A stretch of DNA of 46,691 bases, from NCBI GenBank assembly GCA_938017825.1, contig CALIJE010000147.1, forward strand, positions 1 through 46,691, in the 5' to 3' direction. A program made the position numbers and the translations under genes. Shown here piece after piece: positions 8,500 to 16,898 of the stretch (positions are counted from its first letter, which is position 1; the number at the start of each line of letters is the position of its first letter). This DNA is from an uncultured Flavobacteriaceae bacterium. Lineage in GTDB: Bacteria; Bacteroidota; Bacteroidia; Flavobacteriales; Flavobacteriaceae. Under the pieces are notes generated by a model. It saw only the letters and a program-made list of their open reading frames with translations, was not told the DNA's origin and ran no database searches.

Positions 8500-9449
8500 T
8501 TTTTGTTGCCGTGTATATCGGTTCTATAATTTTCTTCTTCTCCTGTGACCATTTGAACATAGCTTCGATAACGACTCCAAGAGACTTTTTCATTCTCTAG
8601 GGCATCTTTAATGGCACATTTAGGTTCATCTATATGCAAACAATTATTGAATTTACAATGCTCTTTCAACCTAAAGATCTCAGGAAAGTAATCTCCAATT
8701 TCATCGGTATCCATATCAACAATACCAAAACCCTTTATACCAGGAGTATCTATTATTCTTGCATCGAATGGCAAATCGAACATTTCCGCAAAGGTAGTGG
8801 TGTGTTGCCCTTGTGCATGTTGTTCCGAAATTGTGGCCGTTCTTAAGTTGAGTTCTGGGGCGATAGCATTGACCAATGTCGACTTACCAGCTCCTGAATG
8901 CCCGGCGAACATGCTGGTTTTTTTGTGCATTAGGTCTTTTACTTGATCAATATTCTTGCCATTTTTTGCAGAAATACCAATGCAGGTATACCCAATTTCG
9001 CGATAAAGGGATGCCATAAACTTTACCTCACCCAGTTCTTCTTCAGTATACGAATCTATTTTATTGAAAAGCAAGACCGCAGGTACGTCATAGGCCTCAG
9101 CGGTGGCCAAAAATCGGTCGATAAAAATGGTGTAGGTCGTCGGATTGTTCAGAGTGATCAATAAAAAAACGACGTCCAAATTAGAAGCGATAATATGGGT
9201 TTGCTTCGACAGGTTGACCGATTTACGAATAATATAATTACGACGTTCCTCAATACCTGATATGGTACCTACCTTTACGTCTCCAAGTTCCTCTAATTCA
9301 AATTCGACCACATCACCAACAGCTACCGGATTCGTACTTTTTATGCCTTGAATACGAAACTTACCCTTTATTCTACAATCGTAAAAATCACCATCCTCCG
9401 ATTTAACGGTATACCAACTTCCAGTAGATTTATAGACGGTTCCTATCAT
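8496..9449 (-). CDS. rsgA: Ribosome small-subunit-dependent GTPase A
   Basis: RsgA is a circularly permuted GTPase that checks late 30S subunit maturation. An OB-fold N-terminus is followed by the permuted G motifs NKID (129-132), GHSGAGKST (183-191) and DTPG (234-237). A C-terminal zinc site follows (C265, C270, H272, C278). The length of 317 residues is typical. The gene starts with ATG and overlaps dtd at its end; the two probably form one transcript. Confidence 0.96.
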   Translation of the reverse strand: MIGTVYKSTGSWYTVKSEDGDFYDCRIKGKFRIQGIKSTNPVAVGDVVEFELEELGDVKVGTISGIEERRNYIIRKSVNLSKQTHIIASNLDVVFLLITLNNPTTYTIFIDRFLATAEAYDVPAVLLFNKIDSYTEEELGEVKFMASLYREIGYTCIGISAKNGKNIDQVKDLMHKKTSMFAGHSGAGKSTLVNAIAPELNLRTATISEQHAQGQHTTTFAEMFDLPFDARIIDTPGIKGFGIVDMDTDEIGDYFPEIFRLKEHCKFNNCLHIDEPKCAIKDALENEKVSWSRYRSYVQMVTGEEENYRTDIHGNKK

Positions 9450-9610
9450 GCATCATATTTGCCCTACAAAGAAAGGGAATAGTTTTAAATTACTGTCTTT
9501 AAACAGGACTAACAAATTGTTTATTATACTAAAGACATCAAAAAATATGAGAACATGCAACCCTAGCGAACGAAGCTTGTCTCTTACTACAAACACATAA
9601 AAAACATATC

Positions 9611-10054
9611 ATGAAGAAAATCGTATTGCTAGCAAGTCTAATTTTACTTGCTACCACGGAAATTAGCGCACAACAAATCAAGGTTATCACCAGTGTTGAA
9701 TCGATCGTACCTAATGGTCTAGGCCGTTCAAGAATCGTAGATGCTCAAGAAGAGAAAAACTTTGATGAATATACGACCACTCAAACCGCTGAAGACAACA
9801 CGCGCAACAAATCAAAAAGGGGTGATATTCGGGTGAAGAATTTCGAGGAGACCAAATTGCTCAATTTTTATAATATTGGAGGAATACGTTTTCAAAACAT
9901 TGCTGCGAACGATGCCGTTATTTCGTCTAAGCTCACAGCAATGGTTAAAGAGGGTTGGGAACTTGTGTTCGTAACCAGCGGTGTTGAGGCAAATGCCGGT
10001 GGCGACGACGGACAAGGTCTATTCATAACCCGTTACATTTTTAAGAAAGAATAG
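9611..10054 (+). CDS. Small exported protein with a DUF4177-like C-terminus
   Basis: This 147-residue protein begins with a clear signal peptide (MKKIVLLASLILLATTEISAQ). The middle is rich in charged residues and Thr/Asn. The C-terminal third contains L-x-x-M-x-x-EGWELVFV, which resembles the EGWELV motif of DUF4177-type proteins. I do not recognise a specific function. It is a single plus-strand gene between two minus-strand operons and is followed 31 nt later by a strong hairpin terminator. Confidence 0.75.
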   Translation: MKKIVLLASLILLATTEISAQQIKVITSVESIVPNGLGRSRIVDAQEEKNFDEYTTTQTAEDNTRNKSKRGDIRVKNFEETKLLNFYNIGGIRFQNIAANDAVISSKLTAMVKEGWELVFVTSGVEANAGGDDGQGLFITRYIFKKE

Positions 10055-10085
10055 GCAGAGGCCCGCGGGCTACTTATTCAAAATA

Positions 10086-10118
10086 AAAATCCGCTATCAA
10101 AAAATGATAGCGGATTTT
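10086..10118. terminator. Bidirectional intrinsic terminator
   Basis: A perfect 14-bp stem (10086-10099 with 10105-10118, core TCCGCTATCA/TGATAGCGGA) and a 5-nt A loop have T-rich 3' ends on both strands. It lies between the convergent small exported protein and the last gene of the Phe/Tyr operon and can serve both. Confidence 0.92.
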
Positions 10119-10136
10119 ACATTACACCATTCCTTA

Positions 10137-11219
10137 CTAGGCTTTGATGATTTTTTCTTGATGATTGATCGATTCTTGGTGAATTGCCTTAAACATTCGC
10201 AATACGAACTCCTCGCTTAACCCTTTTGACTCGCCTTCCAAAATCATTTTGCCCAGAATCTCGTTCCAACGATTAGATTGCAAGACCGCAACATTTCGTG
10301 TCTTTTTTAATTTTCCAATATCATCGGCAACCTTCATTCGCTTGCCCATGGTATCGATCAACTGATTGTCGATAACATCGATTTGGGCTCTTAAACCACT
10401 CAATTGACTAGTATACTCTGCTTCCGGGTCAGTTTCTTTTCGTATTCTCAAATCTCTCATAATCTGTACCAAACGATCTGGTGTTACTTGCTGGGCAGCA
10501 TCGCTCCAGGCATTATCGGGATCATGATGTGTTTCTATCATTAATCCATCAAAATTCAAATCCAAAGCGGTCTGTGATACATCAAAAATCATATCGCGCT
10601 TGCCTGTTATATGTGAAGGATCATTGATCAAAGGCAAGTCCGGAAATCTATTTTGAAATTCGATCGCCAATTGCCACTCGGGAATATTTCTGTACTTGCT
10701 TTTCTCATAAGTGGAAAAACCCCTATGAATAGCACCCAACTTCTTAATTCCAGCGGAATGCAAACGTTCAATTCCTCCGAGCCATAAAGCCAAATCAGGG
10801 TTTACCGGATTCTTGACCAAAACGATCTTATCGGTACCTTTTAAGGCATCTGCAAGTTCCTGCATGATAAATGGGCTAACCGTTGAGCGTGCACCGATCC
10901 ACAACAAATCGATATCATGTTCCAAGGCCAATTCTACATGTGCCCTATTGGCCACTTCAGTGGCCGTTTTTAAACCAGTTTCGGTTCTTACTTTTTGGAG
11001 CCACTTTAATCCTAAGGCACCAACGCCCTCAAAATTACCTGGGCGTGTTCTTGGTTTCCAAATACCTGCCCTGTAATAGTTGACATCGGTATCTTTAAGA
11101 CTATGCGCTATTCCAAGAACTTGTTCTTCAGTTTCAGCACTACATGGCCCTGCTATGACTAGTGGATGATCCAATCCCAAATCGTCCAACCATGATCTCA
11201 TTTCCTTTGTATTCTTCAT
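10137..11219 (-). CDS. Bifunctional DAHP synthase / chorismate mutase
   Basis: The N-terminal domain (about 1-260) is a type I-beta DAHP synthase with AGPCSAET (23-30), and it condenses PEP and erythrose-4-phosphate. The C-terminal domain (about 270-355) is an AroQ-type chorismate mutase that starts near LRAQIDVIDNQLI. The 360 residues match the known DAHPS-CM fusion of Bacteroidota and Gram-positives, in which the mutase domain lets prephenate or chorismate inhibit the synthase. It is the last gene of the Phe/Tyr operon, 13 nt after tyrA and just before the terminator. The first shikimate-pathway enzyme thereby falls under the pheA leader. Confidence 0.94.
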   Translation of the reverse strand: MKNTKEMRSWLDDLGLDHPLVIAGPCSAETEEQVLGIAHSLKDTDVNYYRAGIWKPRTRPGNFEGVGALGLKWLQKVRTETGLKTATEVANRAHVELALEHDIDLLWIGARSTVSPFIMQELADALKGTDKIVLVKNPVNPDLALWLGGIERLHSAGIKKLGAIHRGFSTYEKSKYRNIPEWQLAIEFQNRFPDLPLINDPSHITGKRDMIFDVSQTALDLNFDGLMIETHHDPDNAWSDAAQQVTPDRLVQIMRDLRIRKETDPEAEYTSQLSGLRAQIDVIDNQLIDTMGKRMKVADDIGKLKKTRNVAVLQSNRWNEILGKMILEGESKGLSEEFVLRMFKAIHQESINHQEKIIKA

Positions 11220-11232
11220 TTTAATTGATTTA

Positions 11233-12099
11233 CTATTCTATTTTTTTGTTAAGTGGTATTCCGTTTAAAATCTCCTTAATCTTATTGGTGTCGTTCATTT
11301 CGTTGTAGATACCTTTAAAATCGTCTTTTAGCAATAGTTCTTTAAAGGCTTCAAGATTACTGATGTATTCCTCCAGAGTTTCTACGACATTGGTTTTGTT
11401 CTGTTCGAAAATCGGTGTCCACATGGCTGGGGAACTTTTTGCCAAGCGAACCGTACTTTCAAAACCACTGCCGGCCATGTCAAAAATATCGCGCTCGTTT
11501 TTTTCTTTTTCGATTACCGTTTTGCCCAACATAAAAGAACTGATATGAGATAAATGAGAAACATAGGCAATGTGCTTGTCATGAGCTTCTGGATTCATGT
11601 ACCGAATGCGCATGCCCATTTCTTGAAAAAGCTCCAAAGCTTTTTCCTGCAGTTTAAAGGCGGTTTTTTCTACCTCACAAATGATATTGGTTTTGCCATT
11701 GTACAAATTTTCAAGTGCGGCCGACGGGCCTGAAAATTCTGTTCCTGCAATTGGGTGTGAAGCCAAATAGTTTCTTCTTTTGGGGTGATCTTCAAGGGTT
11801 TTGCAAATAAGGCTTTTGGTAGAACCACCATCAAAGACCACGCAATTATCATTTACAGCATCAAGAATTTTTGGTATTTCAGTCAATAGAACATCTACAG
11901 GAATACTAACGATGACCATATCGGCCTCCGACAATTCCGAGTAGCTCGATTTGTAATCGATAATATTCAACTCTAGTGCTTCGTCTAAATGCGAGGCATT
12001 TGTGTCAATACCATAAATTTTGGCGTTAGGCCGTAGGCGCTTAATATCTTTGGCAAAAGAACCCCCAATTAATCCGATACCGATTACAAATACATTCAT
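11233..12099 (-). CDS. tyrA: Prephenate dehydrogenase
   Basis: This enzyme oxidatively decarboxylates prephenate to 4-hydroxyphenylpyruvate, the Tyr branch. The Rossmann motif GIGLIGGSFA (7-16) and the substrate-binding SHPIAGTE (H115) are both clear. It is 288 residues long with no appended chorismate mutase or ACT domain, so any Tyr control should act elsewhere. It starts one base after the aminotransferase stop. Confidence 0.94.
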   Translation of the reverse strand: MNVFVIGIGLIGGSFAKDIKRLRPNAKIYGIDTNASHLDEALELNIIDYKSSYSELSEADMVIVSIPVDVLLTEIPKILDAVNDNCVVFDGGSTKSLICKTLEDHPKRRNYLASHPIAGTEFSGPSAALENLYNGKTNIICEVEKTAFKLQEKALELFQEMGMRIRYMNPEAHDKHIAYVSHLSHISSFMLGKTVIEKEKNERDIFDMAGSGFESTVRLAKSSPAMWTPIFEQNKTNVVETLEEYISNLEAFKELLLKDDFKGIYNEMNDTNKIKEILNGIPLNKKIE

Positions 12100-12100
12100 C

Positions 12101-13246
12101 TTAAAACCGATCTATAGCTTCTTTAATTTTTTCTTGTGTTACGCAGAGCGAAAAACGGAGGTAACCTTCCCCATTACTTCCAAAAATAGTTCCTGGTGTA
12201 ATAAAAATGTTTTTATCGTACAGCACTTTGTCGATAAACGATTCTGCCGATCCGCTCCCAGGGGGAAGTTTAGCCCAAACGAACATGCCCACCGTATTTA
12301 CATCATAGGTACAATTTAAGATATCGGCCAATTCAAATATCAATTGTCTTCTAGAGGCGTAGATCATGTCTAATTGATCAAACCATTCTTGCTTGCTTTT
12401 CAATGCACTTACGGCTCCTTTTTGAATGCCGTAAAACATCCCAGAATCCATATTGCTTTTAACCTTTAATACGGCATTGATGTGGTCTGCACTTCCTAAG
12501 ACCATTCCGACCCGCCATCCGGCCATACTAAAGGTCTTACTCAAGGAATTCAGTTCAAGGGCAACGTCATAAGAACCCTCAACCGACAAAATACTTATTG
12601 GGTTATCATTTAAAATGAAACTGTAAGGGTTGTCATTTACCAATAAAATGTCATTTCTTCGGGCAAAGGTGATCAAAGCGGCAAATTGACTTTCACTTGC
12701 AGAGGCACCTGTGGGCATGTGGGGATAATTCACCCACATGATCTTAATCTTTGATAAGTCTTGTTCCTCTAGCGCAGCTAAATCTGGAAACCAATCATTA
12801 TTTGCTTGAAGATTGTAATACTTTGGTATTGCTCCCACTAGTTTGGTCACCGAAGAATAGGTAGGATAGCCTGGATTAGGAATCAATACCTCGTCTCCTT
12901 CATTCAAGAAGGCCATACTGATATGCATTATTCCTTCCTTGGAACCCATTAAGGGCAAAATCTCGGTCTGCGCATCGACAACTACCTTAAACTTTATCCT
13001 ATAAAAATCTGCTATTGCGCTACGAAGCTCAGGAATACCCTGATAACTTTGGTATTGGTGCGCGTTATCCTCAATCACTGCATTTTGAATAGCCTCAATA
13101 ATTTGTGGCGACGGCGCCAAATCTGGACTTCCTATCCCCATATTGATTATCGGACGTCCTTCGGCAATCAAGCCGCGAACCTCTCTCATTTTTTTAGAGA
13201 AATAATATTCTTCGACGGTATGTAAACGCTCAGCAGTGCGTATCAT
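12101..13246 (-). CDS. Class I/II PLP aminotransferase, probably aromatic
   Basis: A fold-type I aminotransferase of 381 residues. The PLP lysine is K237 in NSLSKTFSMAGWRVG; the PNPGYPTY and NYPHMPTG motifs are conserved. Its position between pheA and tyrA, with an ATGA overlap to pheA, argues that it transaminates phenylpyruvate and 4-hydroxyphenylpyruvate to Phe and Tyr. Sequence alone does not exclude use as an aspartate- or LL-DAP-type aminotransferase. Confidence 0.9.
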   Translation of the reverse strand: MIRTAERLHTVEEYYFSKKMREVRGLIAEGRPIINMGIGSPDLAPSPQIIEAIQNAVIEDNAHQYQSYQGIPELRSAIADFYRIKFKVVVDAQTEILPLMGSKEGIMHISMAFLNEGDEVLIPNPGYPTYSSVTKLVGAIPKYYNLQANNDWFPDLAALEEQDLSKIKIMWVNYPHMPTGASASESQFAALITFARRNDILLVNDNPYSFILNDNPISILSVEGSYDVALELNSLSKTFSMAGWRVGMVLGSADHINAVLKVKSNMDSGMFYGIQKGAVSALKSKQEWFDQLDMIYASRRQLIFELADILNCTYDVNTVGMFVWAKLPPGSGSAESFIDKVLYDKNIFITPGTIFGSNGEGYLRFSLCVTQEKIKEAIDRF

Positions 13247-14070
13247 GATCTTGCATTTTTATATTCGCCCAATACTTTAAAATCTTCAGACATGATGTTC
13301 AAGAGCGATTTTGCTTTTTCAAAATTGGCAAATCCGTCAAAAGTCACATCTACAAAGAAGGCATATTTCCAAGGGGTTTCGATAATAGGTAGGCTTTGAA
13401 TTTTTGTCAAGTTCAAATTGCAATCACTCATTACGTTAAGCATAGCGGCCAAACTACCGCGTTTATGATCGGTTAGAAAGCGAATTGAGGCCTTGTTGAT
13501 TTCTGCCTTTGGAAGTTCCTTGTTCTTTGTTTTTACAATAATAAAGCGGGTCGCGTTGTTTTGTATGGTTTGTATGTTCGGCGCTACGATGTCCAAACCA
13601 TACAAATCGGCCGCCACCTCAGGAGCTATGGCTGCAATGTTTTTCAGCTGTTTATCCTGAATTCGTTTGGCCGTCTCCGCCGTATCGGCATCTTCGACCA
13701 TTTTAATATGAGGGTGTTTTCGCAAAAACTCCTTACACTGCAGCAGCGCCATGGGATGTGAATGCACTTCCTCAATATCCTTGATTTCTTGGCCTTTCAA
13801 TACCATCATATGGTGATTGATATTGAGATAGTGCTCCCCTATGATGTGCAACCTATTATGGTAGATCAAATTGTAATTTGGAATTATTGATCCCGCTATA
13901 GAGTTTTCTATGGCCATTACCCCTTTGCTCGCTGTACCGTCCAACAGCGAATCTACCAAGGAATCGAACGACATGCATTCGACCAATGGAGTATCATCTC
14001 CAAAGTACTCGCGCACCACCTGATGATGATTGGATCCCTTAATTCCCTGTATGGCGATATTTAAACTCAT
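13243..14070 (-). CDS. pheA: Prephenate dehydratase
   Basis: This enzyme converts prephenate to phenylpyruvate. It is 275 residues from the ATG at 14070 (MSLNIAIQGIKG). The frame stays open to an ATG at 14112, but that codon is inside the terminator stem, so the start at 14070 is preferred. Catalytic-domain motifs ENSIAGSI and NNATRF are present. The C-terminal ACT domain has GSLAAML in the position of the usual GALV motif and QSLP in place of the ESRP motif that binds Phe. Feedback inhibition may therefore differ from the classical case. There is no fused chorismate mutase; that domain is on the DAHP synthase. It is the first structural gene of the operon. Confidence 0.95.
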   Translation of the reverse strand: MSLNIAIQGIKGSNHHQVVREYFGDDTPLVECMSFDSLVDSLLDGTASKGVMAIENSIAGSIIPNYNLIYHNRLHIIGEHYLNINHHMMVLKGQEIKDIEEVHSHPMALLQCKEFLRKHPHIKMVEDADTAETAKRIQDKQLKNIAAIAPEVAADLYGLDIVAPNIQTIQNNATRFIIVKTKNKELPKAEINKASIRFLTDHKRGSLAAMLNVMSDCNLNLTKIQSLPIIETPWKYAFFVDVTFDGFANFEKAKSLLNIMSEDFKVLGEYKNARS

Positions 14071-14080
14071 ATTGTTAAAT

Positions 14081-14110
14081 AAAAAAAGTCTCGCTTTTTG
14101 CGAGACTTCC
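14081..14110 (-). terminator. Intrinsic terminator of the pheA leader (attenuator)
   Basis: The minus-strand RNA forms AAGUCUCGC (14108-14100), an A5 loop, then GCGAGACUU (14094-14086), a perfect 9-bp stem that two G-U pairs can extend. Seven consecutive U follow or overlap its end (14087-14081), then AUUU. It ends 11 nt before the pheA ATG, so it can only act on transcripts heading into pheA. Confidence 0.9.
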
Positions 14111-14135
14111 ATATTATATTTTCGATTTCAATATA

Positions 14136-14207
14136 CTACAACAGCCTCGTGCTTCTCTTAAAAAAGAAGTAAAAAAAGAAACGGTTCCAGAAATATTGCT
14201 TTATCAT
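14136..14207 (-). CDS. pheL: Phe/Tyr-rich leader peptide of the pheA operon
   Basis: A 23-codon frame runs from an ATG at 14207 to a TAG at 14136-14138. Residues 5-16 are YFWNRFFFYFFF: seven Phe, two Tyr and one Trp in the whole peptide, with six of the Phe codons in two runs of three around a Tyr. It resembles E. coli PheL in composition and in having two FFF runs. Between the stop and pheA lies a strong terminator. The segment CGAGGCU at the end of the leader (14149-14143) can pair with AGUCUCG (14107-14101) of the terminator's 5' arm (seven pairs, one of them G-U), which would be the antiterminator. A ribosome stalled at the first FFF leaves that segment free; one reaching the stop codon would cover it. 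It is too short for standard gene callers. Confidence 0.85.
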   Translation of the reverse strand: MIKQYFWNRFFFYFFFKRSTRLL

Positions 14208-14225
14208 AATCTAAATTCTGAATGG

Positions 14226-14255
14226 CTAAAGTAAGCATAAAATTGAAAAATCAAA
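14226..14255 (-). promoter_or_regulatory. Promoter of the pheL-pheA operon
   Basis: On the minus strand, TTTG (14255-14252), an 18-nt spacer and TACTTTAG (14233-14226) match the Bacteroidota -33/-7 pattern with one mismatch in the -7 box. Transcription would begin near 14219, about 12-15 nt before the leader peptide ATG. Confidence 0.6.
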
Positions 14256-14278
14256 TTCTGGCAGCATATTTTATTGCT

Positions 14279-14286
14279 TATTTTTG
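14279..14286 (+). promoter_or_regulatory. Candidate -7 element of gldA
   Basis: TATTTTTG matches TAnnTTTG and lies 17 nt before the gldA ATG. No clear -33 TTG was found, so this is tentative. The pheL promoter faces the other way only 45 bp away. Confidence 0.4.
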
Positions 14287-14303
14287 GTGAAATATTACAT
14301 AAA

Positions 14304-15197
14304 ATGTCAATAACGGTCACTAATATCACAAAAGCCTTTGGGTCGCAAACAGCCTTAAACGATGTTTCATTTTCGTTAAAAAAAGGAGAAATTGTGGGGT
14401 TTCTGGGTCCAAATGGAGCCGGCAAGTCGACCATGATGAAGATACTGACTACCTATCATAGAGCGGATAGCGGCGAAGCCATCGTAAATTCATTTGATGT
14501 TCGTTCGGATGTAAAGAATGTCAAAAAAAGCGTGGGGTATCTACCGGAACACAACCCCCTTTATTTAGACATGTATGTAAAAGAATACCTGGCCTTCAAT
14601 GCCAATGTATACAAGACCAACACCTCAAAAATTAGCCAGGTCATTGCTCAAACCGGACTCGCTCAAGAATCACATAAGAAAATAGGACAGCTTTCAAAAG
14701 GCTACCGACAACGGGTGGGCCTTGCCGCTGCCCTATTGCATGATCCCGAGGTCTTAATTCTAGATGAGCCCACAACCGGACTTGATCCAAACCAATTATT
14801 GGAAATTCGAAAACTTATTAAGGAAATAGGAAAAGAAAAAACCATTCTGTTATCTACCCATATTATGAAAGAGGTCGAAGCAGTATGCGACAGGGTATTG
14901 ATCATCAATAAAGGAACTTTGGTCGCAGACAGAAAACTGAGCGATCTAAGAGAAGCTGATGAACAAATTATCGAAGTAGAATTCGATTACCGTGTTGAGG
15001 AAGCTTTTCTGCGCAAACTTCCCCATGTAACCGAAGTTAAAAACATCAGCGGTTTTCTCTATGAAATCAAATTTAGTACCTCAACTGATATGCGACCCGC
15101 AGTATTTGACTTTGCGCACGACAATCAATTGAAAACTTTACAACTTAGTACCAAGAATAAAAATCTAGAAAGTTTGTTTACTGAGCTTACACGTTAA
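14304..15197 (+). CDS. gldA: Gliding-motility ABC transporter ATP-binding subunit
   Basis: This 297-residue ABC ATPase starts at MSITVTNITKAFG (ATG at 14304; the longer frame lacks family similarity). It has Walker A GPNGAGKS (35-42), a signature LSKGYRQR (130-137) and Walker B LILDEPTTG (151-159). The segment GYLPEHNPLYLDMYVKEYLA matches Flavobacterium GldA, which works with membrane partners GldF and GldG in gliding motility. Those partners are not next to it. It stands alone, divergent from the Phe/Tyr operon, and its last 4 bp overlap the convergent gene's stop. Confidence 0.88.
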   Translation: MSITVTNITKAFGSQTALNDVSFSLKKGEIVGFLGPNGAGKSTMMKILTTYHRADSGEAIVNSFDVRSDVKNVKKSVGYLPEHNPLYLDMYVKEYLAFNANVYKTNTSKISQVIAQTGLAQESHKKIGQLSKGYRQRVGLAAALLHDPEVLILDEPTTGLDPNQLLEIRKLIKEIGKEKTILLSTHIMKEVEAVCDRVLIINKGTLVADRKLSDLREADEQIIEVEFDYRVEEAFLRKLPHVTEVKNISGFLYEIKFSTSTDMRPAVFDFAHDNQLKTLQLSTKNKNLESLFTELTR

Positions 15198-15661
15198 AAC
15201 TTTAGGGCTAACCCAAGTCCATTTTCGTTACTTGTGGGTACGAGGCGAAAACTTGTTTGCTTATCTAGTGCATCGTTGTATTCCAAAATAGCCCTTTTCT
15301 TATTTTTCATGGCCGATTTATATAAAAACGAACTCACAAGTCCGGTACCTAAAAACGTAATCGCAGGTGCAGTGACACTTTTGCCGTCACGGTCATTCAC
15401 TAAAAACCAAATTGCCGAACCAAAATTTACGGCCCCAACAGCCATACCTCCAATGAGCTGTTTTTTAGATTTCTGCCAATGCATTTCAGCTACGACACTT
15501 TCTGTCATAATCTTGTTCATTTCCTTAAAACTGAGTTTGTCTTTGTCTTGGTAAAATTCAAAACCCCAAGCTCCTTGGAACATAGTAATTTCCTGGGCAC
15601 TTAAATTTGAAGCAAACATAGCAACTAGTGTAACAAGGATTAATTTTTTTAGGTTTTTCAT
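15194..15661 (-). CDS. Exported hypothetical protein with hydrophobic hairpin
   Basis: It has 155 residues from the ATG at 15661, where a signal peptide begins (MKNLKKLILVTLVAMFASNLSAQ); the longer frame upstream has no support. Two hydrophobic Gly/Ala-rich stretches (around LIGGMAVGAVNFGSAIWFLV and ITFLGTGLVSSFLY) could be membrane helices or lipid-facing strands. I do not recognise a family. Its stop codon overlaps that of gldA by four complementary bases (TTAA), so the two 3' ends are antisense and no terminator separates them. Confidence 0.7.
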   Translation of the reverse strand: MKNLKKLILVTLVAMFASNLSAQEITMFQGAWGFEFYQDKDKLSFKEMNKIMTESVVAEMHWQKSKKQLIGGMAVGAVNFGSAIWFLVNDRDGKSVTAPAITFLGTGLVSSFLYKSAMKNKKRAILEYNDALDKQTSFRLVPTSNENGLGLALKF

Positions 15662-15783
15662 AGCATTTTTCTTTTTATCGAATGTAAGGAAAACCAAAAC
15701 CAAGTCTGTCACATTTAACTCTTTGTTAAGGAAAATTGAATAAAAGTTAAACAAAATGGTGAATTTAATCGCCGTATGAAATT

Positions 15784-16872
15784 TCAGCTTAGGCTGCCCT
15801 TATCAAACACGGCATCGATTACCTCATCTAATTCCGATTGAATATCGGGATTTGTACAATTCACGAGAATGGCAATGACCATCCGCTGTTCGGGATAAAC
15901 AAAAAAATTGGAGTAACCGCCTACCCCATTACCAATATGCCCATAATAGGCCCGTCCTTTCTGATCCTCACTAACCTGCCAACCTAGACCATAGTAGGTC
16001 GCTTTGCCATTGATCCTTTCAGAAGTAAGGAACTGATCAAGGGTTTCTTTGTGCAGCATGTTACCATCTAATATTGCTTGTCCGAATTTGGCAATATCTT
16101 TGGTAGTGGATAGGTATCCGCCGCCGGCTAGTTTAAAATAATTATTTACGGGTATTGCCCTTCTAAAGCCAAACTTGTTTTTTGAATAGAATGAAGTCAA
16201 TTGAGAAGCTTTATTGTTGGCCGTCATCGACTTAGCATTGGGTTCAAACGTATCTAACATTCCCAATGGTTGCAGCACTTTATGGCGAACATATTCTTCG
16301 AAAGGAACACCACTTACTTCCTGCATGGCCAGCGAAATCAGCACCCAATCATAACTATTATAAAGATAGTCCGTACCCGGTTCGAAACGCAGATCATCAT
16401 CTTTAAAAATCTCAATACCCTGCTTGATAGTATACGGCTTATTGAGGCCGTATTCTGTACCGCGGTAACCTCTAATTCCTGCAGTATGACCAGCCAATTG
16501 TCGTATGGTAAAGTCCCATTTCTTCCTCGGAAAATAAGGTACATACGTATAAAATGAACTATCTAAATCAATTAAACCATCGTAAACCATATGGGCCAAT
16601 GCCGTTGCGGCGATAGGCTTCGAAATACTGGCTATTCGAAAAATTGTCTTTTCAGGATCGATATGAACTTTTTCTTCCATATCGGCATAACCATAGCCCT
16701 TCTCCAATAGCTTCTCCCCCTGTTTCAAGACGGTAATTCCTATTCCAGGCACCTTATTGTTGGTAATTATTTCTTGCAGGAGTGCATCGGCCTTTTCAAC
16801 GCCTTTTAGATTAGAACCCAAATCTGTTCGTGTGCCAAAAAAATTTCTGAAGAAATTGCCTATCGATTTCAT
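15784..16872 (-). CDS. Serine hydrolase of the beta-lactamase class C family
   Basis: A 362-residue penicillin-binding-protein-like hydrolase. The nucleophile motif SxxK is SISK (S82-K85), the second motif is Tyr-Asn-Ser (Y171-N172-S173) in place of the usual Tyr-x-Asn, and a C-terminal HIG in YGHIGNGVGG supplies the third. Such proteins are D-Ala-D-Ala peptidases, esterases or LACTB-like proteases; the substrate is unknown. It has no clear signal peptide. It lies 26 nt downstream of the head-GIN lipoprotein gene. Confidence 0.88.
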   Translation of the reverse strand: MKSIGNFFRNFFGTRTDLGSNLKGVEKADALLQEIITNNKVPGIGITVLKQGEKLLEKGYGYADMEEKVHIDPEKTIFRIASISKPIAATALAHMVYDGLIDLDSSFYTYVPYFPRKKWDFTIRQLAGHTAGIRGYRGTEYGLNKPYTIKQGIEIFKDDDLRFEPGTDYLYNSYDWVLISLAMQEVSGVPFEEYVRHKVLQPLGMLDTFEPNAKSMTANNKASQLTSFYSKNKFGFRRAIPVNNYFKLAGGGYLSTTKDIAKFGQAILDGNMLHKETLDQFLTSERINGKATYYGLGWQVSEDQKGRAYYGHIGNGVGGYSNFFVYPEQRMVIAILVNCTNPDIQSELDEVIDAVFDKGSLS

Positions 16873-16898
16873 ATCGAGTTAGATGTACACAGGTGATC

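Noticed and set aside
14071-14112. N-terminal extension of PheA (MEVSQKARLFLFNN) from an ATG at 14112
   Set aside because: The extra codons are the terminator stem, loop and U-tract; the family N-terminus begins at the ATG at 14070.
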